64,000 bases of DNA from Poa pratensis (Eukaryota > Streptophyta > Magnoliopsida > Poales > Poaceae). Shown here in pieces: positions 1 through 9,894 of this stretch. The stretch's first letter is position 1; each line of letters begins with the position of its first letter. The notes under the pieces were generated by a model. That model saw only the letters and a list, made by a program, of their open reading frames with translations, was not told the DNA's origin and ran no database searches. The stretch lies in the NCBI GenBank assembly GCA_947311845.1, contig CAMZMU010000059.1:39049226-39113225 (forward strand), read 5' to 3'. Both the position numbers and the translations under genes were made by a program.

Positions 1-1240
1 AAGACTTTTCAAAGTTAATTTTAAATATTACCCCATCGAGTTTCTTCGTATGCATCTCATGTACGGTCTCGTGTAGGACCACGACCCCGTCTAGGATATT
101 CCTCCCTTGCATAAATGCAGTTTGGGTAGGTTTTACCACATGGTCTGCAACCGAATTTAACCTGATAGTTGCTACTTTAGTGCTACTTTAGTAAAGATCT
201 TGAAACTAACATTCAGGAGACAAATAGGCCGATATTGTTGTATCCTTTCAGCCGCCTGGATCTTAGGTAACAAGACGATTTCCCCAAAGTTCAGGCGAAA
301 AAACTCGAGTTGCCCAGCATAAAGACAGCCGAATAACACTAACAAATCAGGCTTAATGATATCCCAAAAATGCTGATAGAACTCTGCTGGGAAACCATCA
401 GGCCCGGGTGCCTTGTTATGTTTCATTTGGAAAATCGCCTTACTAATCTCTTCTTCAGAGAAGGGTGCGATTAGCAGGTTATTTTCCTCCGGAGTTACTT
501 GGGTAATATCATCCGTTCGTGTCTCATCTAGAGTGAAGTTTCCTTCCTCCGGAGCACCGAACAGACCTTTATAGTATTCGGTAATATACTCCTTGAGCTT
601 ATCCTGCCCCTCAATCAGACCCTCATCCTGATGAAGAGAATGAATGAGTTTCCTCCTATGTCTGCCGTTAGCGATATTATGAAAGTATCTCGTATTCGAT
701 TCTCCTTGCTGAATGAATTGAGCCTTAGACCTTTGGTACCATTTGAGCTCCTCCTCACGCAACATCCGCCCCACTTGCTTATTCGAGTGCCGTTTGAGGT
801 CACTCTCAATTGCTGATAAGGGACGTGTTTCCGCAAGTTTATCAAGCTCATCGATGATGGAACACAGACGCTCTTTTTCTTTTTGAGGATTCCGGTTGTG
901 TGTCTTGCCCATCCACGCAAGAATTGACGCAACTTACGCATCTTACAATTCCACCGTTGGATAGCACTGACACCAATCACCGGTTGAGCCCATATCCTTT
1001 TAACCAGATCATCAAAACCATCCCGCAACAGCCAACCTAATTCAAACTTGAATTGGGGCTTAACGGTTGGTCTCAGTGATCCAGTAGAAAGAAGTATGGG
1101 GGCATGATCCAAAAAAGTCTCGACACGCTCCAAAGCACGAACCGACACTAAAGGATATTTATCCTCCCAACGGGAATCCATTAGTACTCGGTCTAACTTC
1201 TCGTATGTCGGCTCGGGTAGACTATTAGCCCATGTAAATT
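1..1240 (-). pseudogene. LINE (non-LTR retrotransposon) fragment: endonuclease end, linker and reverse-transcriptase N-terminus
   Basis: Reading the minus strand from about 1240 down, the translation shows the end of an AP-type endonuclease (FTWANSLPEPTYEKLDRVL, then the LDHAPILL block). A linker follows, and then the start of a LINE reverse transcriptase (NKAPGPDGFPAEFYQHFWD, YRPICLLNV, and near the window edge a GRNILDGVVVLHE block). This order is standard for plant L1-type LINEs. The element continues past base 1, so the catalytic RT core is outside the window. It is broken by frameshifts, including one around 900 and one caused by an 11-bp direct duplication (171-181 and 182-192). Its 5' side stops near 1240 without an identified TSD, so it is a decayed truncated copy. 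Confidence 0.85.
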
Positions 1241-1560
1241 GTAAAAAACAGGATCACCTTCCGTGATTTTTTCGCTCCTGTTCCTGTGCTCCATAATATG
1301 TGGTTCCTATAGTTTTCAGTGTTGAGTAGACCACCTTCCGTTGTTGATTTGACGAGTCTTATGATATTTTCTCCGTGATATTGCGCGCTTCGAATAGGTC
1401 TATTCTTACCTATTATTAACAGTCTATCTATCCCGGTTAATCGTGGATGTGTCGAGCAGACTTCAAGTACCCTTTTTTTTTTTAAGGAGCCATCTAATCC
1501 AAGGGCTAAACAATGTGCTCGCCCAACTAGCACTACAAAGTATGGAAGCGAATCATTGGG
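1241..1560. other. Unassigned sequence left of the LINE fragment
   Basis: No recognisable coding or structural feature. The minus strand has a 102-codon open frame without a motif I know. It is probably the remains of another transposable element interrupted by the LINE or truncated next to it. Confidence 0.3.
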
Positions 1561-2543
1561 ACCGGGCGGCGATCGCTGCCGTAATCTCAGTCGAGCGAAC
1601 GCACTTTCAGATCCGGTGCTAAAGTAGCGATTTTCCGCATTGATTGATTAGTTAGTCAATACGAGAGAAATACATGGTGATATACGAGCGGGTTACAGGA
1701 CCACTCGTGTCAGATACGACCGTACATGTGCAGGCACGCGTTACGCAGTGTACCCGTTGCGCCTTAATGAGCCAACCGCACCTGCTCGAATCTAAGAAAG
1801 GAACACGGGCAGATCGTCTATCCCAGTCCAGAGCAGCGGGGAGCTGTCCCTTCGATGCCGGCGCAAATGGATACGGTGGCCGCCGGCGTTGCAAATTACC
1901 AAATGTTAGATCTGCACTCACAGCCCTTCATGGATCGTACAGCCATGTTGTTATGATGCCGGCCGTATAAATCGTCCAGCCGCACCAGCTGGGAATTACT
2001 GAGTAGAGAAACATAAGCGTCAAGTTCGTGCTCCTGCCTCGATCAAACCAAAGAGACCCTTGCCGCGGGCAACTTTAGCAGGTTAGATTTGTATCCTGGG
2101 TTAGTCATCGATCTGAGAACTAGTTATGTTAGGCTGGAATCCTGTTAAGTTTATCTTCCCCTCCGCATCCAGGTCTGTATTCGCGGAGTTTTTTAGGGCC
2201 TGGAAACGGTGCCGGAGAGGAGCGAGAACGACTCGCCGGGAGCTGTTCTGAGCCAAGGAGGAGAGGTTGCAGGAGATCAAGAAGTGGCCGGATTGGTTCG
2301 TGTTCCAAATGCATCCGCAGGTCGGTGCAACCGTTTTTGCTCTGCATGCTGCTGTTCTTCCTCGGTATCTTTTGCGGGAGCTAACGTATTCATAAATTCA
2401 TATGCAGGCGCCTCTAGACACTGCGGCCGTAGTGTACTACCGTAAGTAATTGATGTACACTGACTTTTGCACCAGATGGTTCGTGCTGCATGAATTGATC
2501 ATCAATTAATATCTGGAGTTCTGGTCGAGTAAACTAGTAACTT
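1561..2543. other. Unassigned, possibly low-copy sequence containing a coding remnant
   Basis: No LTR, TIR or transposon protein is visible. The right part holds the short coding-like remnant listed at 2162-2395. The sequence stops at the CTACG target site (2544-2548) of the Copia element and resumes at 9693, where the flank looks like ordinary non-coding or 3'-UTR sequence. This block therefore appears to be the older host sequence into which the Copia inserted. Confidence 0.35.
2162..2395 (+). pseudogene. Unrecognised coding remnant (last-exon-like), one in-frame stop
   Basis: The plus-strand frame starting at 2162 reads as basic protein-like sequence (VFAEFFRAWKRCRRGARTTR), meets a TGA at 2249-2251, then continues open as AKEERLQEIKKWPDWFVFQ through a hydrophobic C-terminus to TAA at 2393-2395. 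Composition and the Trp-rich segment look protein-like, and a CAG precedes GAGATCAAG at about 2272, which could be a 3' splice site. I do not recognise the family. It could be the terminal exon of a decayed gene whose 3' flank is split by the Copia insertion, or chance. A longer open frame in another phase (2209-2445) has no such character and is taken as a shadow. Confidence 0.3.
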
Positions 2544-2548
2544 CTACG
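2544..2548. repeat. Target-site duplication CTACG, left side of the Copia element
   Basis: CTACG lies directly left of the LTR start TGCTGCACAACC and is repeated exactly at 9693-9697 after the LTR end CCCAACA. A five-base TSD is the normal size for LTR retrotransposon integrase. Confidence 0.85.
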
Positions 2549-2808
2549 TGCTGCACAACCTCTGCCGGCTGGCCGGTCTCGAGAGTGTACAGCGTAGTTG
2601 AAGAAGACGAAAGCGAAGAACACACGTACAGAAAAGTAGATGACACAAGGTGTAGGCAATGATCTCTTTATTTCTCTGTTTCTGTAACTAGTACATACAA
2701 TATTGCCTTGCTTATATAGGGGAAAGGATAAGACCCAGTAAAACCCTAAACGTGGGGAGAGTCCACCGTAATGGGCTCCCGCACGCACATGGGCCAAGTT
2801 CCCCAACA
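2549..2808 (-). repeat. Copia 3' LTR
   Basis: It starts TGCTGCACAACC and ends CCCCAACA on the plus strand, so it has TG...CA termini. It closely matches the right LTR at 9438-9692 with scattered substitutions and small indels. The divergence visible by eye suggests an insertion that is not very recent. Confidence 0.88.
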
Positions 2809-2820
2809 CTCCCCCTTGGG
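2809..2820 (-). promoter_or_regulatory. Copia polypurine tract
   Basis: On the minus strand CCAAGGGGGAG lies immediately upstream of the LTR start TGTTGGGG. This is the position and composition of the plus-strand DNA priming site of an LTR retrotransposon, and it fixes the element's orientation. Confidence 0.75.
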
Positions 2821-3109
2821 TTTTATCCGTATAACCATGCCTCAAAACTCCGAAAAACCCAATGGAAAAAATATGGAGAAAAGCGCATGGTATACTTTTG
2901 TTATGTTGCACGAATTGCCTCATTAAAAACCTTATGTGAGAAACTTCATAAAAACTCACTAAAGGGAAAAAGAGTACAACTCACTTAACTTTTCAGTCAA
3001 GTACTCAATCATCGGGATCGAGATTTCAGCGATGAGTTTGTGAAGATTCTCCCCCTGAACCTTGCATCTCTCTAAGTCTCATCATACCCATTCACGAACA
3101 CATCTCTCG

Positions 3110-5145
3110 AAAGAAGATGCTGGTAATGATTTAGTGAACAAATCAGCAAGATTTTCACACGACTTAGTATGCAAGATTCTCACTTCGTTCAACTTTTGCA
3201 ATTCATGTGCATAGAAGAATTTGGGGTCGATATGCTTTGTGAGATTGCTCTTCACATAACCCGTCTGGACTTGTGCAACACAAGCGGCATTATCTCATAT
3301 ATGATGGTTGGGGTTTGGACGGTGTTCAGCCCACATGTCAGCTGGATGTGGCCGATCATCCGTCGAAGCCATGCACACTCTCGTGATGCTTCATACAATG
3401 CTATGATTTCCGAGTGGTTCGTCGAAGTTGTTACTAAAGTTTGCTTAGACGATTTCCAGGAAATGATTGTTCCACCACAAAGGAAAACATATCCAGTCTG
3501 AGACTTGCAGTATGCGGGTCTGACAAGTACCCAGCATCAGCATATCCAACAAGCGTAAGATCTTGATTCCTCCGGAAAAACAAGCCAAGATCTTTGGTCC
3601 CTTGGAGGTATCGGAAGACGTCCTTGATGCCTTTCCAATGTCTATTGGTAGGCTCAGAACTGTACCTAGCAAGCAAATTGACGGCGAACGCAATGTCCGG
3701 CCGTGTACAATTCGCGAGGTACATGAGTGCGCCAATTGCACTTAGGTAGGGAAATTCTGGTCCCAGAACTTCCTCCCCCTCTTCCTTAGGCCTGAACGGG
3801 TCCTTGTCCCGCTGTAAAGATCTCCCAATCATGGGGGTCTTAAGGATATGCCTTATCAAATCCAAATCTTTCTAACACCTTCTGGGTGTAGGCAGACTGG
3901 TGCATTAAGATCCCAGCAGGGGAATGCTCAAGTTGTAGACCTAGGCAGAACTTGGTTTTGCCTAAGTCCTTCATCTCGAATTCCGACATCAGGTAGGAAC
4001 TCGCTTCCTCAATATCCTCAGGTGTACCGATTAGGTTCAAATCATCCACATACACCGAGATAATACAGAAACCATCTTGTGATCTCCGTATAAAAACACA
4101 TGGGCAAGCTTCATTGCTCGTGTAGCCCTTCTGATGAAGGAAATCGCTTAAACGATTATACCACATCCTACCCGACTGTTTGAGTCCATACAGTGACTTC
4201 TTAAGCTGAACACTGTATAAACTTCTATTTGCTCTACCTTGGTTCGGAACAGGTATACCTTCGGGTACCTTCATGTATATGTTCGAATCCAAGTTACCAT
4301 AAAGGTAAGCGGTGACAACATCCATAAGTTTCATTTCAAGTCCAAGTTTACTGCCATTGAGATCAAGTATCTAAAGGTAATTCCATCCATGACAGGTGAG
4401 TAAGTTTCCTCAAATCGACACCTGGTCGCTGAGAGAAACCTTGAGCAACGAGCCTTGCTTTGTACCGTACTACCTCGTTATTTTCGTTTCTCTTTCGAAC
4501 AAAAACCCACTTGTGGCCAACAGGGCGTATGTGGGAAGGAGTTAGACAAACAGGTCCAAACACCTCTCTTTTGTTAAGAGATACTAACTCGGCAGTTATC
4601 GCCTTCTGCCAATCTTTCCAATCCGACCTCTTCTTACAATCAGCAAGCGTGTTAGGCTCGGGGTCAGGATCTATGATTGAGGCAATTTTAATGGCAAAAT
4701 ATATGTCGACATTTGCCATGGCTCGATTAATTGACTCACCAGAATTAACATAGTTAATGGCCATTTCGTCATGGGGTGCATCAGGCACATTTCCTTCCTC
4801 CACCGGATTTCCCAATCCAGGAGCAAGGTCCTTTAGCTTTCCCGCTCCAATGTGTGCGCACACATCTTCGCTGGGTATTTCCGATATAGGAAAATTCAAG
4901 TCCGGAATTTCGTGCACTGAAACTTCCGTGCTTGTGCCAGGTCTCGACTGGCTCCCCTCTTGAGGGGAAGGCTGTGATAAATCTCTCTTGTCCTTTTTCT
5001 TCGGGCGTCCCCGAGTACTTGGGATTTGAGGAACCGGATTCCGCGTCCTTTTAGGCCTAAGGGCGGGAGCGGGTATACCCTTATCTTTCTTTGGTATTTC
5101 AACCCTTTCCGGTGCATTGCGTGCAGGCACATGCGACTTTGTCAC
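3110..5145 (-). pseudogene. Copia reverse transcriptase and RNase H (broken)
   Basis: On the minus strand, 5145 to 4363 gives a low-complexity linker and the start of RVT_2 (WKDWQKAITAELVSLNKREV, PVGHKWVFVRKRN, YKARLVAQGFSQR). A frameshift near 4340-4380 leads to the next frame with KKSLYGLKQSGRMWYNRL and the catalytic YVDDLNLIG. From 3865 the frame holds the connection and RNase H part (LSAIGALMYLANCTRPDIAF, YLQGTKDLGLFF, LVGYADAGYLSDP). Further down, near 3110-3180, the frame shifts to the C-terminal block with ENLADLFTK. This is the copying enzyme of the element. At least three frame breaks make it non-functional. Confidence 0.88.
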
Positions 5146-5220
5146 AGTCTTTAGATCACTAAAATGATCAGGCAGTTGATTCGCTAGGAATGCAAATCTA
5201 TTATCTTTTGGACTTCTCTA

Positions 5221-6660
5221 TCACTCAGCAGTGCGCGGGTCATGAGCGTGGATCCCCGTGGCTTGCCACGTGATTTCTCGACTTTCATCATCAAGGGATT
5301 GATTATCTCCCCCTAAAGTCGGGAAAAGATCCTCGTCAAAAATGCAATCAGCGAAACGGGCCGTATGACAGTCACCTGTCGCGGGGTCCAGAAACCTGAT
5401 TATGGACACAGTCTCATAACCAACGTATATCCCCGACTTACGGAGCGGTCCCATCGCTGATCGCTGAGGGGGTGGTATTGGTACATATACCTGGCAACCG
5501 AACCTACGAAGGTGGGAAATTTTCGGTGCCGACCCTTGCGCAAGCTGCATAGGAGAGTGGATGTTGTAGGCCGATGGTCGAAAGTTGATGAGATTGGCCG
5601 CGTGTAACACTGCGTGACCCCAACATGTAGTTGGTAAGTTACAACCCTGAAGGAGCGGTCTGGCAATGAATTTAATTCTTTTAATCAATGCCTCCGCAAG
5701 TCCATTTTGTGTGTGACGTGCGGTACAGAGTGCTCAAGTTTGATTCCCGTTGCCATGCAATAATCATCGAACGCCTTGGAAGTAAATTCACCGGCATTGT
5801 CCATTCGAATAGACTTGATACGATAATCAGGGAATTTATTCCTCATTTGTATGATCTGTGAGATCAACTTTGCAAAAGCATGGTTCCTGTAGACAGCAGG
5901 CTAACATTGGACCATTTAGAGGAAGCATCGATGAGCACCATGAAGTACCTAAACGGCCCCGAGAGGGGCTGAATAGGACCGCATATGTCCCCTTGGATAC
6001 GTTCCAAGAACGCGGGGATTTCATCCTTCACCTTTAGGGGGATGGTCTAATGATTAATTTCCCCGTAGCGCATGCGGAGCACACGAAATCATCAGGATTC
6101 GGGAAATTTTTGACATTAACAGTATGACCATTCGAGTTGTTAATTATATTCTCATCATTCTAAGACCGGGATGGCCTAACCGATCATGCCAGAGGCTGAA
6201 AAGTTCAGAGCTTCTAAAAACAGTTTTAAGGGTAGTGTACACAGGCGGTGCTACAATCTTGGTGTAGTACAACCCTGTAGCGAATGAAGGAAGCCTTTCG
6301 ACAACATGTTTACCATTTTCGTCGTGCTTTGTGATGAGTAGGTATTCCTTACCATTGACATCATCATGGGTCTCAATATGGAAACCGTTGCACGAATATC
6401 TTTGAAACTTAAGAGAGTACGAGTCGATTCTGGGTACAACAATGCGTCATTGATGACCAAAGTTGTTCCCATGGGGAGTAATAGTTGCTCGTCCGGAGCC
6501 AACTACATGCGGACCGCATCCGGCGATCGTCGTAATATTCCCCTCAATTTTAGTAATGGACTCAAAGTACTTTGTTTCTCTCAAGATGGTATTAGTGGTG
6601 CCGCTATCGGCAAGGCACGTTTCCTCCATTCGGGCGCCACACGTGTTCTAAAATATAGCG
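5221..6660 (-). pseudogene. Copia protease and integrase (broken)
   Basis: The minus strand at 6629-6447 has the aspartic-protease signature ADSGTTNTIL. After a frame change, 6502-6251 continues as the pre-integrase region (STRTLLSFKDIRATVSIL). At 6024-5836 the integrase core begins (a GPFRYFMVLIDASSKWS-like block in a shifted frame), followed by SIRMDNAGEFTSKAF at 5867-5685. The rest of the catalytic core and the C-terminal domain follow at 5688-5221 (CWGHAVLHAANLINFRP, FGCQVYVPI). The enzymes cut the polyprotein and insert the cDNA. Several frameshifts show that this copy is dead. Part of this gene (about 5532-5852) is present again at 9116-9437. Confidence 0.86.
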
Positions 6661-6903
6661 TCTAATTAATAAAAATGAAGCGAGGAAGAGCTACATTAAT
6701 ACATAAACGCACAAATATTTCAGAACATAACACAATAATCTCTATTAAATGATGGAATAAATGATGAAAACAAATTCATCCAATCGCCGATGAATAAATG
6801 TTGGTGAAACAAATATTATTGCTCTCATAGAGCTTACAACCAAATTGAAATAATTGTATCAAATTTATTGCCATAAGGGAATCATGAAATAAATGAGGGG
6901 AAT
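6661..6903 (-). other. AT-rich spacer between gag and protease of the Copia element
   Basis: About 240 bases of AT-rich sequence without an open frame separate the gag stop (near 6904) from the protease segment. An autonomous Copia normally has one uninterrupted gag-pol frame, so this is either a decayed coding stretch or an inserted filler. No TIR or poly(A) is visible. Confidence 0.4.
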
Positions 6904-8111
6904 TTAGGTGGACTCCGCAAAGTATCCATCCACCTCAGCCCTAATCTCGAGCTCACTCATCTTCTCTTCATTAGCGAGCATCGCCGCGGCAGAGTCGATG
7001 TCCAGCTGTGGTGCTGGAGGGGGCACGGTGTGCGCAACCTCCATGGACACGATGGCGTTCGTGGGAACCGCCACATGTGCCTCCACAGGCGCCTCGCTCT
7101 GCGCCACCACGGGCGCGGCGGCGGGCGTGGGGATCATCACGGCCCCGCTGCGGGTGCCGGTGGTGCCTCCACCTGGACAAGGTGTGTCTCGCGCGCCTTC
7201 TTGGCCTTGTACGCGTCCACGACGTGCTTTGGGGCACGACACTGCCTTGAGAAATGGGTCTTGGAGCCGCAACGGAAGCAATCCTGGGGCCTTGCCTCCC
7301 CCTGACCCGCCTGATGTTGCTTGGCCGGGTGGGGAGGGTTAGGTCCCTTCTTGCCTTTCTTGCCACGCTTCTTGAACTTGGGCTGGCGCACCTTGTAGGC
7401 GCCGGCATAAACTTCCTGACGTGGACCCCCTCCGAAAGGCTGCGAGTTGAAGTTCTTTTTGAGAACCTCATCCTGCGCCTCAGCCACCTGGAGGGCGTCG
7501 ATAAGCAGAGCATACTGCGTGAAGTTCTCCTGGCGGTAGTTCCGCGCACTCTGGAGAGCTGATGGATGGAAGGTGGAGAGTCTTCTCAATCTTCTGACTC
7601 TCCGTGATTTTGGTGCCACAGAGATCAAGTTGAGTACATATCAGGTGTAAAGCTGAGTTGTATTCTCCCACCGTCTTGAAGTCCGCAAACCTCAGACGCA
7701 TCCAATCCGCCTCCGCCCGCGGCTTAATGGTGTACTTCAGCCTAGCAAACCGTGCCTCGAGGGCGGTCCACAGGGCTGAAGCACTCCGTTCTGCCATGTA
7801 CTCGTGTTTCAGCGTAGTACACATATGATGGCGGAGGAAATGCAGTGCTTGGGCGTTTTCCGCCGGAGTGGTTTTGCTGGGGGCCGTCTGGGTCCCCGCA
7901 TCCAATGCTCCCTTAAGCTTCCGGCCCTCAAGGACGAGTACACGTCCGAGGCCCAGGTCAAGTAGTTCAGCCCGTTCTGAGCCAACTCCTCAAACTCCCG
8001 GTTCATGATTCCGGCCATCTGCGATTTATGCAAAAAGTATATCAGATTACAGCAGGTAATCGATTGCATAAAGCGATGTTGATACAAAAATTCAATAAGA
8101 CGGCGTTCCAA
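6904..8111 (-). pseudogene. Copia gag (capsid/nucleocapsid), frameshifted
   Basis: The minus-strand reading starts near 8020 with QMAGIMNREFEELAQNGLNY, the usual start of a plant Copia gag. After a frameshift near 7910 it continues as the UBN2-type capsid region (ALHFLRHHMCTTLKHEYMAE, AEADWMRLRFADFKTVGEYN). After another near 7570 it reaches the nucleocapsid with the CCHC zinc knuckle CFRCGSKTHFSRQC (pattern C-X2-C-X4-H-X4-C). The end (7281-6904) is an Ala/Pro-rich tail ending in an acidic segment. Gag packages the element's RNA. Two or more frameshifts mean that it is a pseudogene. Confidence 0.85.
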
Positions 8112-9115
8112 AATTTAAAAGGACATGCTAAAATGCTCTACTAAGTATTAAAACAATTAATTACTGTAGTAAAACATGATATAAAAGCATGTACATAGAG
8201 ATATTATGCTAAGCGTGATCTTAACGTGAAAATTGGCCCTAAAAATGACTTTCCAAAGCTCTTTTATGCCCAGATAAACAATTTCAGCAAAAACAATCTA
8301 TTACAGGGACTTACGGATAAATTATTCAGCAGGAATAAAAATATTCATAAAATTGGAAAAGTACAGGTGCTAAAATTTAAATTTCGCGCGCAGCCCTGTA
8401 TAATTAGGCGCAATCAATGGGAGAATTAAGAGACTGAAAACGGCCATAATTAAGAGCACTTAATACAAAACGTTTCAGCTCAAATTTATTCTCCATCAAC
8501 GCTATTAATTAAGGCAAAACGGGCCAGCAGGGCTCGTGGCGTTCGGCAGTGCCTCGGGCGTGTTTGCGTGGCCAGCAGGGCCGACGAGCTCACACGGAGG
8601 TCTACGAGGTCATCTGGGTCGTCAGCTCGTGCGGAAGTGCGACGACGGCGCCGCGTAGTGCGAGGCTCGGTGTGTTGCGTGGCGGCTTGCCGACCTATGT
8701 AACACACGACGAGAAGGCTCTACGGCAGTTAGCCGATGTCTTTTACGCCGACATAGAAAACACTTCGGATGCCAATTTTTCTTCGTCCGTTCATCTGGAA
8801 TCGAGAGGGCGCGTCGCACAGCCGGTGCGCCGTGGCAGTACCGTGATCATCAGGATCACGTCTGTACCGACTCCCTACGGTGGTGTCATCAAATCCCCAT
8901 GAATCCGAGAGTATCGACATTGGTCGGCGACGTATTCGTCAGCTCGACTCTCGGGAGGGAAATCGACACCGTAGGTAACATCTAGAAAATACGATAGACG
9001 CAAAAACGGAAAGGAAAAAGCGATACGAATCCATTTTGCGATCAGATTGTTGTTATACCTTCGCGATCGTTGCAGGGAGCCTCCTTGATGTAGGCTCGAC
9101 GGAGAGCCACGTGCT
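8112..9115 (-). other. Copia untranslated leader or captured non-coding filler
   Basis: This kilobase lies between the gag start and the duplicated integrase piece. No coding motif is visible on either strand. It is part of the integrated unit because the TSDs lie outside it. No tRNA-like primer-binding site could be found. Confidence 0.45.
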
Positions 9116-9437
9116 ACCCTTGCGCAAGCTGCATAGGAGAATGGATGTTGTAGGCCGATGGTCGAAAGTTGATGAGATTGGCCGCGTGTAACACTGCGTG
9201 ACCCCAACATGTAGTTGGTAATTTACAACCCTGGAGGAGCGGTCTGGCAATGAATTTAATTCTTTTAATCAGTGCCTCCGACAAGTCCATTTTGTGTGTG
9301 GACGTGCGGTACAGAGTGCTCAAGTTTGATTCATGTTGCCATGCAATAATCATCGAACGCCTTTGAAGTAAATTCACCGGCGTTGTCCATTCGAATAGAC
9401 TTGATACGATAATCAGTGAATTTATTCCTCATTTGTA
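9116..9437 (-). repeat. Duplicated integrase segment abutting the 5' LTR
   Basis: The plus-strand sequence from ACCCTTGCGCAAGCTGC to ATTTGTATG closely repeats 5532-5852 in the same orientation, with a handful of substitutions and 1-bp indels. It encodes the SIRMDNAGEF-type core and the following IKRIKFIARPLLQGC block. It joins the LTR directly at 9437/9438 and replaces the first three LTR-terminal bases and the primer-binding site. It is within the TSD-bounded unit. Confidence 0.88.
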
Positions 9438-9692
9438 TGCACAACCTCTGCCGGCTGGCCGTCCCGACGGTATACAGCGTAGTCGAAGGAGACGAAAGCG
9501 AAAAACACACGTACAGAAAAGTAGATGACACAGGGTGTAGGCAATTATCTCTTTATTTCTCTGTTTCTGTAACCAGTACGTACAATATTGTCTTACTTAT
9601 ATAGAGGAAAGGATAAGACCCACTAAACCCTAAACGTGAGGAGAGCCTACCGTAATGGGCTCCCGCACGCACATGGACCAAGTTTCCCAACA
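9438..9692 (-). repeat. Copia 5' LTR (inner edge truncated by about 3 bp)
   Basis: This is the direct repeat of 2549-2808. It begins TGCACAACC, lacking the first TGC of the other LTR, and ends CCCAACA followed by the TSD CTACG (9693-9697). The AT-rich stretch around 9590-9605 (TTATATAG) may hold the LTR promoter TATA on the minus strand. Confidence 0.86.
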
Positions 9693-9697
9693 CTACG

Positions 9698-9894
9698 AAC
9701 CGTGTCTGACTCTCAGCATGGTGGCGATAAAAATGGATTGAACTGTAATTGCACTTTTGGCAATGGATAATTAATTGACTGATACATTGTCGAGTACATG
9801 CACCTGAACATGAAGATAAGTGCTAGTACCACGATCCTGCATTAACGCCATTTACTAAGTGCGGCTCACGCGCACGTACCTACGACTCAGCCTG
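9698..9894. other. Right flank of the Copia insertion, no gene seen
   Basis: This continues the sequence interrupted at 2548. Composition is AT-rich and non-coding, compatible with a 3' UTR or intergenic DNA. No motif is visible. Confidence 0.35.

Larger units (their letters stand above)
2549..9692 (-). mobile_element. Ty1/Copia LTR retrotransposon, complete-ended but rearranged and decayed
   Basis: Direct terminal repeats of about 260 bp (2549-2808 and 9438-9692) flank a minus-strand gag - protease - integrase - RT - RNase H order. Integrase before RT is diagnostic of Copia. The insertion is bounded by TSD CTACG. A polypurine tract sits beside the left LTR (2809-2820), so the left LTR is 3' and the right LTR is 5'. 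Every domain carries frameshifts or stops, so the element cannot encode its own polyprotein. The expected primer-binding site next to the 5' LTR is absent; instead a second copy of part of the integrase gene (9116-9437) abuts the LTR. I do not assign a named family. Confidence 0.9.
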
